DNA from: Xanthomonas bonasiae
GTDB lineage: Bacteria > Pseudomonadota > Gammaproteobacteria > Xanthomonadales > Xanthomonadaceae
Direction: 5' to 3'
NCBI RefSeq assembly: GCF_017163705.1
Contig: NZ_JAFIWB010000010.1
Location: forward strand, 1 to 64,000
DNA length: 64,000 nt
Shown: in pieces, positions 21,290-30,370 of the stretch
Layout of the letters: the number at the start of each line of letters is the position of its first letter
Numbering within the stretch: the stretch's first letter is position 1
Position numbers and translations under genes: made by a program
Notes under the pieces: model-generated
Told to the model about the DNA's origin: nothing
Database searches by the model: none
Seen by the model: only the letters and a program-made list of their open reading frames with translations

Positions 21290-22180
21290 ATGAGCAACGC
21301 GTCGCATCGCGCGGACCCCCGGGCCAAATCCTGGGTCGAACGCCTGGACCCGTGGATTGCCGCCATCGTCAGCGCCGTGCTGCACCTGCTGATGTTGCTG
21401 CTGTTGCTGCTGGCCGACCCGCCCACCATGAGCACGCCGCAAGGCGCGGCCAGCGGCGGCCGGACCAAGGTGGACTTCATCGGCGCCACGCGCCAGCCGG
21501 TGCATCCGGCCAAGACGCCGCCCAGCCCCACCCCCGCGCAGAAGCCGGTCGCGGCCAAGAAACGGCGCGCCACTTCGCCGGTGCAATCCACGCTGGTCGC
21601 GCAGTCCGACCACCCGGTGCCGCCGCCCGATCCGGCCGCCACGGCCAGCACGCCAGCGCCGCCCGCGCCCACGCCCGCCGAGCAACCGGCGCCGCCGCAG
21701 CCGGACCCCGCCACGCAGCAGCAGGCCCAGGCCGCGGCCAGCGAACCCGAACCGACCCAGCGCCGCGAGACCTGGACCGGGCGGCCGCCGGGCGCGATCG
21801 ACCAGGACCTGGGCCCCAACGAGACCGGCCTGGTCCGCGACGGCGGCGGCCGTGGCGGGCGCCGCGGCGACCCCAGCGACGCCGGCCCCAGCATGGAACT
21901 GGGCGGCTACCTGGTCTATTACGACCTGCGCAGCGAAACCCTGCTGCGCGCCTGGATGGACCAGGGCATGAAGGAATTCTTCATCCTGCTGCCCGGCACC
22001 CAGTACCGCATGGCCTGCCCGCTGGAGATCGCGATGAAGCGCGGCTCCGGCAAATGCCGCGCGCTGCCGCCGGACTCCCCGGAACTGAAGGCCATCGGCG
22101 ACGCCCGCGAGGTCATCACCATGCTGCAGGTCTACAAGCAGGGCGAACTGGTCTGGCGCGGCCCGGGGCCGTACAAGTAA
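21290..22180 (+). CDS. Proline-rich single-pass membrane protein, TonB-like architecture
   Basis: Unrecognised 296-residue protein. It has a short basic cytoplasmic start, one membrane helix (residues about 22-41, AAIVSAVLHLLMLLLLLLAD), then a long Pro/Ala/Gln-rich periplasmic spacer (about 75-165), and a compact C-terminal domain (about 200-296) with two cysteines. This is the architecture of TonB/TolA energy transducers, but the C-terminal domain is not a TonB domain I can identify. The start at 21290 gives the helix at the expected distance. Repeats begin immediately after its stop. Function unknown; a cell-envelope role is inference from topology. Confidence 0.7.
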   Translation: MSNASHRADPRAKSWVERLDPWIAAIVSAVLHLLMLLLLLLADPPTMSTPQGAASGGRTKVDFIGATRQPVHPAKTPPSPTPAQKPVAAKKRRATSPVQSTLVAQSDHPVPPPDPAATASTPAPPAPTPAEQPAPPQPDPATQQQAQAAASEPEPTQRRETWTGRPPGAIDQDLGPNETGLVRDGGGRGGRRGDPSDAGPSMELGGYLVYYDLRSETLLRAWMDQGMKEFFILLPGTQYRMACPLEIAMKRGSGKCRALPPDSPELKAIGDAREVITMLQVYKQGELVWRGPGPYK

Positions 22181-22555
22181 GCCCCTCTCCCCTGGGAGAG
22201 GGATTGGGGCGAGGGTCCGGCGCGAAAGCGACTCACGGAGTTGGGTGCACGAGGCTGCGCCCGTACCCTCATCCGCCCCTGCGGGGCACCTTCTCCCGGT
22301 GGGAGAAGGAACAGCCTTAGCCCCTCTCCCCCCGGGAGAGGGGTTGGGGTGAGGGTACGGCGCGAAAGCGACTCGCGGAGTCGGGCGCGCAAGGCTTCGC
22401 CCGTACCCTCATCCGGCCCTGCGGGCCACCTTCTCCCGAGGGGAGAAGGAACCGCCTTAGCCCCTCTCCCCCCGGGAGAGGGGTTGGGGTGAGGGTCCGG
22501 CGCGAAAGCGACTCGCAGAGTTCGGGCGCGCAAGGCTTCGCCCGTCCCTGCATCC
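22181..22555. repeat. ~140-bp tandem repeat, 2.7 copies
   Basis: Units start GCCCCTCTCCC at 22181, 22320 and 22460. Each holds one palindrome (CCTCTCCC-GGGAGAGG), the link GGGTGAGGGT-CGGCGCGAAAGCGACTC, and a second palindrome (CCTTCTCCC-GGGAGAAGG). The third copy is truncated. The same family, in reverse orientation, fills 51125-51548, and fragments occur between and inside recB and recD. They begin one base after the upstream gene stops and probably fold into strong RNA stems. Confidence 0.92.
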
Positions 22556-22912
22556 GGCGTTGCTGCACGGAGACGACAGCGCTTCCACCCCGATGCGCAG
22601 TGCAGCAACTCGAAACGTTCGCTCACCCTCCGCAGCGATGCCGACACCTGAGCGCGCCAGGCAATGCGCACGCGCGTGTCGCCGCGCTCCCCGCATACCT
22701 ACCGCCACTGGGCCAGTGCCTTTTCGCCGCCGCCATCGATCAGCACATGCAAGGTGAATGGAAGCGTGCACGAGGTCACGCGCCATCACGCTTCATTTGC
22801 AATTGTCCATCGACCTTGTTGATAGAGTCGCCGCGCGTCCCCGGCAGCGGCCCACCTATGCAGCGTGGCCCACCGCGACGTCTGGAGTAATTCATTCAAT
22901 AGGAGGTGTCAC
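22556..22912. other. Intergenic region without recognised gene
   Basis: No frame here has a recognisable product or good start. The last part contains the ribosome site AGGAGG (22901-22906) of the next gene and a comparatively AT-rich stretch (22795-22830) where a promoter would fit. Confidence 0.5.
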
Positions 22913-23368
22913 GTGCACTGGAAGTCCACTGTCGCAATGCTCGCCCTGTCCGCCGCCGCCCTGCCGGCCTTCGCCCAGCCCGATCGGCAAGTGGTCGAGG
23001 ACATGCTGCTCCGCTCGGCCAACGTCTGCCCCGGCCACAGCACCGACCGCACGGCGCCCACCGTGAAAGCCGTCCCCGTTGGCGCACTGCGCGTGATGCT
23101 CGATCGCGGCCTGGTCATGTGCCCCGACCGCCGTCTCGACGCCGACGCGCCGGCCGTGTTCTACGGCAGGCTCGGCGTATTCGCCTGGAACCCCGAAGTG
23201 AAGGCCGGCTCGACGGTGATCGTCAAGCAGATCGGCGCCATGACCCGCAACGAGGAATACCCCGCCGAGACCCTGGTGTGGGATGCCAACGGCAAAGCAC
23301 TCAAGCAGCAGACCGTGCCCATGTTCGAACCGAAGCCCGGTGCGGCGGTGCTGTACAAGGTGCGCTGA
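22913..23368 (+). CDS. Small exported protein of unknown function
   Basis: 151-residue protein with a clear Sec signal peptide (hydrophobic core AMLALSAAALPAFA, cleavage likely after AFA near residue 18). Two cysteines at about 36 and 67 of the precursor could form a disulphide in the periplasm. The start is GTG at 22913, fixed by a perfect AGGAGG six bases upstream, although the frame is open further 5'. The body is a mixed beta-like fold that I do not recognise. It ends in an intrinsic terminator at 23413-23447, so it forms its own transcription unit. Confidence 0.75.
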   Translation: MHWKSTVAMLALSAAALPAFAQPDRQVVEDMLLRSANVCPGHSTDRTAPTVKAVPVGALRVMLDRGLVMCPDRRLDADAPAVFYGRLGVFAWNPEVKAGSTVIVKQIGAMTRNEEYPAETLVWDANGKALKQQTVPMFEPKPGAAVLYKVR

Positions 23369-23412
23369 TCCGCTGCGTCCGGCCTGCGCAGCCGTGCAGG
23401 CCGCTACACCCG

Positions 23413-23447
23413 GCCGGCATGCCCTGATGGGGCAGCCGGCTTTTTTT
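23413..23447 (+). terminator. Intrinsic terminator after the exported-protein gene
   Basis: GCCGGC-TGCCC pairs with GGGCA-GCCGGC (23414-23440) and is followed by seven T (23441-23447). A strong hairpin with U-tract, 45 bases beyond the stop codon at 23368. Confidence 0.85.
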
Positions 23448-23970
23448 CGTCTACGCCGCGCGCGCTGCTGGACGCCTCCACGCGCGCGGCATGCGCCATG
23501 ACCTACGGCGAAACCAGGCGGCCCCCCGACGCCGCTGCCTCGCCGCTTCGCGCCCCCCAATCGATGCGATCGCCCATCCCCGACATGCAAGGCATGCCGG
23601 ATTATCTTTCAGTGCGCGGCGATCACCTTTATCTCGAGATTATCGAATACCGAAAGATCCATTATTGAATGAAGCGCGGCGCCATTTTTTATTTTTCCGC
23701 CATTGGCGAAACAGGCAGAAATCCATCGAAATCATGCGGATTTAAGGCGAATTTCTGCATCAGTGTGCCGCTCCGCACGCCGCCACACATACGCGGTACA
23801 AGATTTATTTTCGCTCCGTGTCTCGATATTCGCCAGATTGCCGCGCGAATCCATACTGCAGATAAACATTGCCGCGAATTGTCAGAAAAACCATCGCAGC
23901 GCCGTAGTAGTGTTTGGCCCTCAACCCCACGGCCCCGTGCAACCGGGATTTAATTGCGAGGACGTTGTTC
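23448..23970. other. AT-richer intergenic region upstream of the hydrolase
   Basis: Base composition drops clearly between about 23590 and 23900 (AT-rich stretches such as TTATCTCGAGATTATCG and TTTTTTATTTTTCC). No convincing gene is present. The region probably holds the promoter and 5' leader of the secreted hydrolase. CTCGAGATTATCG at 23632-23645 includes a small palindrome. Function of the composition shift unknown. Confidence 0.4.
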
Positions 23971-25233
23971 ATGGCCACACTGCGGAATCGGCTGGCGCTG
24001 CGCGTACTGTCCACCATCGGCGTTGCGGGCGCGATGCTGCCCCTGGCCGCGTCGGCCGCACCGGCACGCGGCACCCTGCTCAAGAGCAATGTGCTGACCA
24101 GCTACACCCACCAGGCGATCGGCACCCTGCTGGCCAACGACCAGTCCACCGACCAGGCCAAGTGCGACGTGCGCGTCGCCGAGTTCACCTACGCCACCAT
24201 CGGCGTCGACGGCGAACCCGCCACCGCCTCCGCCGCACTGCTGGTGCCGGGCGGCAGCCAATGCGCCGGGCCGTTCCCGCTGGTGAGCTACAGCCAGGGG
24301 ACCGAGTCGCTGCGCCGCGCCGAGCAGGCCAAGGAGATCCGCGACGCCAAGGGCGACGACACCATGGTCACCCACCTCGCCACCCAGGGCTACGTGGTGG
24401 TCAGCAGCGACTACCTGGGCATCGGCCAGTCCACCTATCCGTTCCATCCCTACCTGCACGCCGCGTCCGAGGCCAGCGCCACCATCGACGCCCTGCGCGC
24501 CGCGCGCCAGATGCTGCAGCGGCTCAACATCCCCCTGTCGGGCAAGGTCATGCTGACCGGCTTCTCGCAGGGCGGGCATGCCGCCATGGCCACCCAGCGC
24601 GAGATCGAAGCGCACCTGTCCGACGAATTCCACCTGGTCGCCAGCGCGCCGATCTCCGGCCCGTACGCGCTCAGCCAGACCTTCCGCGACAGCTGGAGCG
24701 GCCGCAGCGCCGTGGGCGAGAACACCTTCGGCATCGTGCTGGCCAGCTACGCCATCGTCGGCATGCAGCACACCTACCACAACCTCTACCTCGACCCGGC
24801 GCAGGTGTTCCAGGATCCGTGGGCCAAACAGGTCGAAGCGCTGTTCCCCGGCACGCAGAGCCTGACCGACCTGGTGCTCGGCGACACCCTGCCCGGCGTC
24901 GACAAGATCCGCCAGTACTTCCAGCCCGGCTTCTACAAGGACTTCGCCAGCAACGCCAACGACCCGTTCCTGCGCGACCTGGAGCGCAACGACCTGCTCG
25001 ACTGGGCGCCGCGCACCCCGACCCTGCTGTGCGGCTCGGACAACGACGCCACCGTGCCGCTGAAGAACGCCACCACCGCCGTCGCCGCGTTCAAGGCCCG
25101 CGGCAGCAACCAGGCGTCCGTGCTCGACCTGGGCAGCGGCAAGCCCAGCGACAACAGCGCCGTCGAGCACCTGCTGACAGAAGACGCCTGCACCGTCGCC
25201 GTGCGCCAGCAGCTGTTCGACAAGCGCCGCTGA
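23971..25233 (+). CDS. Secreted alpha/beta hydrolase, lipase-like
   Basis: Exported serine hydrolase of 420 residues. A Sec signal peptide (residues 1-30, ending ASAAPA) precedes an alpha/beta-hydrolase fold with nucleophile elbow GFSQGG (Ser near residue 196) and a candidate catalytic Asp in LLCGSDNDATVPL (about 355). The overall pattern resembles secreted LipA-type lipases/esterases; the target may be lipid or plant esters. The ATG at 23971 has GAGGA upstream and sits exactly before the signal peptide. It is a monocistronic gene. Substrate unproven. Confidence 0.8.
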   Translation: MATLRNRLALRVLSTIGVAGAMLPLAASAAPARGTLLKSNVLTSYTHQAIGTLLANDQSTDQAKCDVRVAEFTYATIGVDGEPATASAALLVPGGSQCAGPFPLVSYSQGTESLRRAEQAKEIRDAKGDDTMVTHLATQGYVVVSSDYLGIGQSTYPFHPYLHAASEASATIDALRAARQMLQRLNIPLSGKVMLTGFSQGGHAAMATQREIEAHLSDEFHLVASAPISGPYALSQTFRDSWSGRSAVGENTFGIVLASYAIVGMQHTYHNLYLDPAQVFQDPWAKQVEALFPGTQSLTDLVLGDTLPGVDKIRQYFQPGFYKDFASNANDPFLRDLERNDLLDWAPRTPTLLCGSDNDATVPLKNATTAVAAFKARGSNQASVLDLGSGKPSDNSAVEHLLTEDACTVAVRQQLFDKRR

Positions 25234-25479
25234 GTTCGCCGCAGAGGATCGCAGGGGCAACCTCCTCCCCCATGCCCTTGCGATCGCCAGCGAACGGACG
25301 CTGCCGCGCCTGACCATCGGCGCGGCAGCGTCCGGGGCGATGGCCGCGCGGACTGCGGCGATCGCACATCGCGGCTAGCGGGCGTGGCCGAACCGGCGTG
25401 TCGCGAACGCGGACCAACAAGGCGCGGACCTTCCGCGCAAGCGCGACGCACCACCGCACTCCCGGCACGCACTCCTCGA

Positions 25480-26193
25480 TCAGCCGGCATCGCCCCCGAT
25501 GCGGGCAGCTCCCGCAACCGGCGCTGCCTGCATGCCACCGCGCAGCGCATGCACCACCGCGCGACCAACCGCATACAGCAGCAACGGCACCATCCAACTG
25601 GCCCACAGCAACAGCGCGATCAGGCCGGGCGATGGCGTCATGCCCAACCCGATCGCCGTGGGAAGCGCCAGCCGGAACAGCACAGGTGCCAGCGTCGCCA
25701 GATAGGCGCGCACCATCCAGCGCTGGTGGCGCAGCACCTGGCCGCGCAGGATCGCCAGCAACCCCATCGACGCGGTGACCAGCCACACCAGCGCCGTCAC
25801 GGAAAACGCCAGCCGGATCGACAGCGGCGCCGGCGACGTGGCGATCAAGCCGACCGCCCCGACCATCGCCACCGCCATACCGGCGAAGTAGACCCGCCCC
25901 ACCCAGCGGTGCAGCCGCGGCCACCGCCGCCAACGCTGCGTCGCGAACTGCAGCGCGCCGAGCAGCAGGCCGACTGCGCCGCCACCCAGATGGCACCACA
26001 GCCAGCCGCGCCGGGTCAGGAACATCGCATAGGCCGGCGACTGCAGCGATGCGTACTTCGCGTACACCGAGTGCACGAACTCCCCCGCGAACACCGACAA
26101 GGCCAGCCACAACAGCCACCAGGCCAGGCGCACGCCTGGCTTGGTGCGCGGCGCCACCACGCGGCGCTCCACTGGCACTGACTCAATGCGCAT
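25480..26193 (-). CDS. DUF2306 multi-pass membrane protein
   Basis: 237-residue integral membrane protein with about six or seven helices and the DUF2306 pattern: H in HRWVGRVYFAGM, then LRGQVLRHQRWMVRAYLATLAP in the middle. Such proteins resemble heme-bearing membrane proteins, but their function is unknown. The start at 26193 places a short basic N-terminus before the first helix (WWLLWLALSVFAG); the longer upstream frame (to 26595) is Arg/Pro-rich and improbable. Transcribed alone. Confidence 0.75.
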   Translation of the reverse strand: MRIESVPVERRVVAPRTKPGVRLAWWLLWLALSVFAGEFVHSVYAKYASLQSPAYAMFLTRRGWLWCHLGGGAVGLLLGALQFATQRWRRWPRLHRWVGRVYFAGMAVAMVGAVGLIATSPAPLSIRLAFSVTALVWLVTASMGLLAILRGQVLRHQRWMVRAYLATLAPVLFRLALPTAIGLGMTPSPGLIALLLWASWMVPLLLYAVGRAVVHALRGGMQAAPVAGAARIGGDAG

Positions 26194-26374
26194 GCCTGCC
26201 CCTTCGCATTGCCGGACTCTCGGCAGCGGCACGCTAGCACGGCGGCGCCCACCGGGCAGCCGCAGCGCCAGGCCATCGTCGGACCGACCCGACGCACAGC
26301 GGAGCATGCCGCAGCGGCCGGCCGGGCCGGTGTTCAACCGTCCATGCGCACGCCCGCGCGTGGCCGTACGCGCG

Positions 26375-26731
26375 TCACTCCTCCCCGGCCATGCGCACCA
26401 CCAACGCGCCATCGCGCACCTCGATCCGCAAGGTGCTGCCGATGGCAAAGCCCAACTGTTCCAGCCAGCGCCCACGCAGGCGCAGCGACGGCACCACCTG
26501 GTTGCTGGCCGGGTAATAGCCGTAGCCCATCTTGCAGCGCTGCGGTGGGCGCCGGCGGCGGGGTGCGCGCGGCGTGCGGGCCTCCTCGGCGGCAAGTTCG
26601 GCGGCGATCTGGTCGGGCGTCAGCATCGGCGTGAGCGATGGCTCCACGATGGTCCAGTCGCGAAATTGCGCTGTCTGGCGCGGCGCACGCTTGCGCGAGG
26701 CGGCGGCGGTAGGGGAAGGCGGCTTACGCAT
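26375..26731 (-). CDS. SymE-like toxin
   Basis: 118-residue protein with a C-terminal SymE-type toxin domain (MGYGYYPASNQVVPSLRLRG, then WLEQLGFAIGSTLRIEV) that resembles AbrB-fold proteins. E. coli SymE is an SOS-induced toxin controlled by an antisense RNA. The N-terminal 60 residues are a basic, Arg/Pro-rich extension. The ATG at 26731 lies eight bases inside the end of the upstream small gene, so here the toxin is translationally coupled to a protein partner. Whether an antisense RNA also exists cannot be judged. Family assignment good; activity inferred. Confidence 0.8.
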   Translation of the reverse strand: MRKPPSPTAAASRKRAPRQTAQFRDWTIVEPSLTPMLTPDQIAAELAAEEARTPRAPRRRRPPQRCKMGYGYYPASNQVVPSLRLRGRWLEQLGFAIGSTLRIEVRDGALVVRMAGEE

Positions 26732-27053
26732 GGCGCGGCTCCCCGTGCGACACCGGCGCCAGGCCATCGCCGCCCAGCCGCTGTGCGTGGATCTCGTCCA
26801 CGATCCCGCGCACCGCGCGGGCGGCCGTGAAGATGCTCTCGCCCAGGATCGACACGCTCTTGTCGTCCAGCGGCGCCCCGCTGCACACCGCCACCATGTC
26901 GCTCTGCGCGGTGATGGTGCGTAGCAGCGCGTGGAAGCGGTCGATCTGATCGAGCGTGACGCCGAAGGAGAAGTGCTCCTCTTGCGAGTCTAGGGTGCCC
27001 GCCGGCGCGACGCGCGGCCGGGCAAGGGTGGTGCGGGCTTGCGAAGTCGTCAT
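26724..27053 (-). CDS. Small protein coupled to the SymE-like toxin
   Basis: 109-residue protein without an assigned family. The middle is helical (DQIDRFHALLRTITAQSDMV; ESIFTAARAVRGIVDEIHAQ). This amphipathic two-helix pattern is also seen in small hypothetical proteins that sit before symE genes. It overlaps the toxin gene by eight bases. A role as regulator or antitoxin of the downstream gene is inference from coupling only. The ATG at 27053 is preferred over the upstream frame start at 27098. Confidence 0.6.
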   Translation of the reverse strand: MTTSQARTTLARPRVAPAGTLDSQEEHFSFGVTLDQIDRFHALLRTITAQSDMVAVCSGAPLDDKSVSILGESIFTAARAVRGIVDEIHAQRLGGDGLAPVSHGEPRHA

Positions 27054-27299
27054 GGCATCCGTCCTCGACGTGGGCGGACTGGGTGTCCGCACAACCACCG
27101 TAACGCGCTCTTTTTGATATCCAAAAGTCAGATATTCACTGGGAGCTTCAGCCGCGAAATGCCCCCGTGGCCGTCACCTCGAACCGGCCGCTCGACCGCT
27201 ACGCCTGAAGCACCTCATGTCTCGTTTCGTAGACGCCGCAATCGCCAGGCGGACAACTGCTGATTCCGGCGCTATGTTTGGTTCTGGGACGGGGGTCGC

Positions 27300-28124
27300 A
27301 TGGGACGCAAACGGGGAAATACCACTTTTGATGCGCTGGCTGCATTGCCGTGGCCACTTGGGCTAGCGGTGGGCATCGCTGGCTTTCTTACCGTGCGCTA
27401 TGGACTCGCATGGTGGCTCTCCCAGCACGGCGGCATGCTGGCGCAAGGCATCGTGCAGCACTCGGACAGCACGCTTGCACCTTTTGCGTGGATTGTGCTG
27501 ATCGTCTGCTGGATCGCTGCGCTCTTCTCCTTCCTAGGCGCGCGCCATCGCCGCCGCTTGCTGGACACCCGCACCACCCTGGAAAGCCTCGCCGCCGGCG
27601 GCTGGCGCCAATTCGAACTACTTGTCGGCGAAGCCTTCCGCCGACAGGGCTACAGTGTGGAAGAAACCGGCCTGGGCGGCGCCGACGGCGGCATCGACCT
27701 GGTCCTGCGTAAGGACGGCCGCCGCACGCTGGTGCAGTGCAAGCAATGGAAGCGGCAGCAGGTCGGCGTCAGCGTCGTGCGCGAGATGTATGGGCTGCTG
27801 GCGCATCACCAAGCGGATGCAGTGAAGATCGTTTGTGTGGGTGGATACACGGCCGATGCAGCGCGGTTTGCGCTTGGTAAGCCGATCGAGCTGATCCGCG
27901 GAGAGCAGTTACTGGACATGATCCAAACGGCGCAACGTGGCAGCGCTCTTGGAATACCTCTCTATTCCCTCATCGAACCGGCGCTCGGCTCGACGATCGA
28001 AACTCCCTCTCAATCACCAACCTGCCGACGGTGCGGAAGCGTACTCGTACAGCGGACAAACAAACGCACGGGTGAGGCATTTCTTGGCTGCAGCCAGTTT
28101 CGGCGCTGCCGAGGAACTGGGTAA
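27300..28124 (+). CDS. Membrane-anchored Mrr-type restriction endonuclease with zinc finger
   Basis: 274-residue protein with two N-terminal membrane helices (about 20-38 and 62-82), an Mrr_cat restriction-endonuclease domain (about 98-205), and a C-terminal topoisomerase-type C4 zinc finger (CRRCGSVLVQR ... GCSQFRRC). The PD-(D/E)xK active site reads DGGIDLVLRKDGRRTLVQCKQW, giving the Asp and QxK residues expected. It probably cuts or remodels foreign or damaged DNA at the membrane. It lies at the left end of the accessory region, next to an OLD-family nuclease. Start ATG at 27300; a 246-base gap to the divergent small gene holds an AT-rich promoter-like stretch (27108-27140). Confidence 0.82.
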   Translation: MGRKRGNTTFDALAALPWPLGLAVGIAGFLTVRYGLAWWLSQHGGMLAQGIVQHSDSTLAPFAWIVLIVCWIAALFSFLGARHRRRLLDTRTTLESLAAGGWRQFELLVGEAFRRQGYSVEETGLGGADGGIDLVLRKDGRRTLVQCKQWKRQQVGVSVVREMYGLLAHHQADAVKIVCVGGYTADAARFALGKPIELIRGEQLLDMIQTAQRGSALGIPLYSLIEPALGSTIETPSQSPTCRRCGSVLVQRTNKRTGEAFLGCSQFRRCRGTG

Positions 28125-28284
28125 GTGAACATGACCCGTCACTTAGACCCAGTTACCTAGCTGCGATGGGTCTCGCGACGCAGGACGCTTCTTGAACGCC
28201 CTAGGCGCGCGAAGTGAACTAGTCCCTCCTTTCCACAATCTCGGCATTCTGCAAACCCTCCAACTACAACCGGGCAGTTTGATC

Positions 28285-30087
28285 ATGCAACTAATTACGG
28301 CGATCGAGATAGCTTACTTCCGGTCAATATATAAAGAGTCATTAAATGAACTCAAGGACATCACAATCCTCTTTGGAAGGAACGACTCCGGGAAGAGTAA
28401 TTTCCTCAGGGCCCTCAATCTGTTCTTTGAATCTCAAACCAATCCAGGAACTTCTTTTGATTTTTTAACAGATTTTAACCTAGCAAGAAGAAGCGAAACG
28501 GATTTGAGCAAGGGCGCCAGAAAGTTTGCTTATATAAAAATCTGGTTCGCCGCACCCAGCAGCTGGAAGAATTCTCTTGGAGAATCCTTTTGGGTTAAAA
28601 AGCAGTGGAGCACTCTTAACCAAGAAGAGCCAAATATAGAAAGCTCGGTCGCACAGAACAAACGGCATTATCTAACAAGATTTCTCAATACCGTCAGATT
28701 TCACTATATTCCCGCCATCAAAGACCGAAGAATTTTCGAATACCTTCTTGGCAATGTTTACAGCATTCTTTCGAATAAGGCGAGCTTTAGAGAGTCACTG
28801 GGGCCATTCTCCAATGCAATTCGGGACGAAACGGAGAATCTGAGTAACTTCTTAAAGTCAACACTCAATCTAGATAGCGTCATAACTCCGCCTACAGACC
28901 TAACCAATCTTTTTAGGTCGCTTGATTTCGGCACAACTGACGAGTACGGAGATAAATTTTCTCTCACAACTCAGCGGGGTGATGGAATACAAGTTAGACA
29001 CATTCCTGCTGTTTTGAACTTTCTCTCCGAACATGGCAAAGAGGACTATCACATATGGGGCTTCGAAGAACCAGAGAACTCGCTTGAGCTTGCTAGCGCC
29101 ATTGAGGAAGCAGATGAATTCAAGAAATACGGGAAAAGCTCAAAAAAGCAAATATTTGTCACCAGCCACAGTCCCGCATTTTTCAGGCAACAGGGCCCCG
29201 AAATTAAGAGATTCTTTATTTTCAAGAAAGTGCCTGACACCCTCAGTAAACCTTGCTCCTCAGTGCTCGAAATAAACGGCTTGAAGCCTGGAAGCCTACC
29301 GGGTGAACTCATGGGTGAAACCCCGCATCTAGCAATTATGGGGTCGCATCTAGAGGAAATCTCCAAGCAGATTGAAAGATTAAAATCTGACGGGGCTGAC
29401 CTGACGCGACAAATAGAAGCAGCCGCCGCACCAATACTATTTGTGGAAGGCGAATCAGATGCTAAACTGATGGAGTGCGCTTGGAGTCTTTTCGCCGGGG
29501 AAATACCAGCCCCATCCATCCAATCTTGCCAAGGAACCACGAAAATGGAGAGCTTAGCAGGTGATGGATTGGTTCTTAGCAGTCTTGTCCCAGGAAAACA
29601 AATATATGTGCTTGTGGACAATGACAGAGACGGCAGAGAGCTAAGAAAAGACAAAAGACTCACGGCCCGGGGTGGCATTTGGAAACAACACAATTCCAAT
29701 AAGACATTTTGGTGTCGACTAGCTGCCAGTGATGAATTTGTTTCAATGATGTCTTCAAAAGGAATTCCCGAACAAAATTGGCCAGCAACTCTTGAGAATA
29801 TATTTCCATCTTCCACTCGAGTTCGAGCGGGAGATAACTATCAAAGATCAACTACTCCATTCAAAGAACTTTTGGAACCGTCAATCTACCCTAAAATCTC
29901 CGGATCTCTACAAGAAAGTGACGAAGAAAGTTTCTATTTTTTAGCTCCAACTCCAGAAACCAAAGATCTGTTCGTGGACTGGCTTATAGAGCAGTCTCGA
30001 CATAACTCTGATTTGTTGGAACCGGTAAGATCAGTAATCGAGGACCTCAGGAACCTGATCGTTCAGTCGGAGCAAGGCGCTGGCTAG
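28285..30087 (+). CDS. OLD-family ATPase with TOPRIM-type nuclease domain
   Basis: 600-residue overcoming-lysogenization-defect-type protein. The N-terminal ABC-like ATPase has Walker A FGRNDSGKSN (around 29-38), the RGDGI block of the signature region, Walker B IWGFEEPENS, and the switch TSHSP. The C-terminal TOPRIM-like half has the glutamate in FVEGESDAKL and the acidic pair in LVDNDRDG. OLD nucleases act in anti-phage defence. No UvrD-type helicase follows, so this is not a Gabija pair. Codon use and base composition are strikingly AT-rich against the window, which indicates recent acquisition. The ATG at 28285 starts the conserved domain; the frame is open from 28192. Confidence 0.82.
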   Translation: MQLITAIEIAYFRSIYKESLNELKDITILFGRNDSGKSNFLRALNLFFESQTNPGTSFDFLTDFNLARRSETDLSKGARKFAYIKIWFAAPSSWKNSLGESFWVKKQWSTLNQEEPNIESSVAQNKRHYLTRFLNTVRFHYIPAIKDRRIFEYLLGNVYSILSNKASFRESLGPFSNAIRDETENLSNFLKSTLNLDSVITPPTDLTNLFRSLDFGTTDEYGDKFSLTTQRGDGIQVRHIPAVLNFLSEHGKEDYHIWGFEEPENSLELASAIEEADEFKKYGKSSKKQIFVTSHSPAFFRQQGPEIKRFFIFKKVPDTLSKPCSSVLEINGLKPGSLPGELMGETPHLAIMGSHLEEISKQIERLKSDGADLTRQIEAAAAPILFVEGESDAKLMECAWSLFAGEIPAPSIQSCQGTTKMESLAGDGLVLSSLVPGKQIYVLVDNDRDGRELRKDKRLTARGGIWKQHNSNKTFWCRLAASDEFVSMMSSKGIPEQNWPATLENIFPSSTRVRAGDNYQRSTTPFKELLEPSIYPKISGSLQESDEESFYFLAPTPETKDLFVDWLIEQSRHNSDLLEPVRSVIEDLRNLIVQSEQGAG

Positions 30088-30184
30088 CTACTTCCTAATA
30101 GGAGCTGAAGTCGGATGACTGGAGCTAGATTTCAATTTACCCTTGCCACCAAAGCATGCGGGGCATTGATTTCGGCTCCAGCCC

Positions 30185-30370
30185 ACCCCCGGTTGTCCGA
30201 TTGACGGCCACCCAGAGTGCGCACAGAATCCATTCCCGCCCCACAGTAGGTTCTCTTTGCCGTTGCGCCTCATGCGGCACTCTCCCACAGAGTACGACTG
30301 TCCGTTCTGCGGGATCGCGGCCACGCGGCCGTCGCCTGCACCAGAATCGGCCGTTGTCCTGCCGGATGCC
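30185..30370 (+). repeat. Direct repeat, left copy (HIT gene start)
   Basis: Matches 36783-36967 in the same orientation, starting at TTGTCCGATTGACGGC and covering the shared promoter/leader and first 30 codons of the HIT gene. The repeats bracket about 6.4 kb that contains the immunity gene, effector, decayed parDE and the unknown exported protein. Confidence 0.85.

Noticed and set aside
28285-30087. Gabija GajA
   Set aside because: The ATPase-TOPRIM layout fits, but no GajB helicase follows; the next DNA is the HIT remnant and an immunity gene. A stand-alone OLD protein is the better call.
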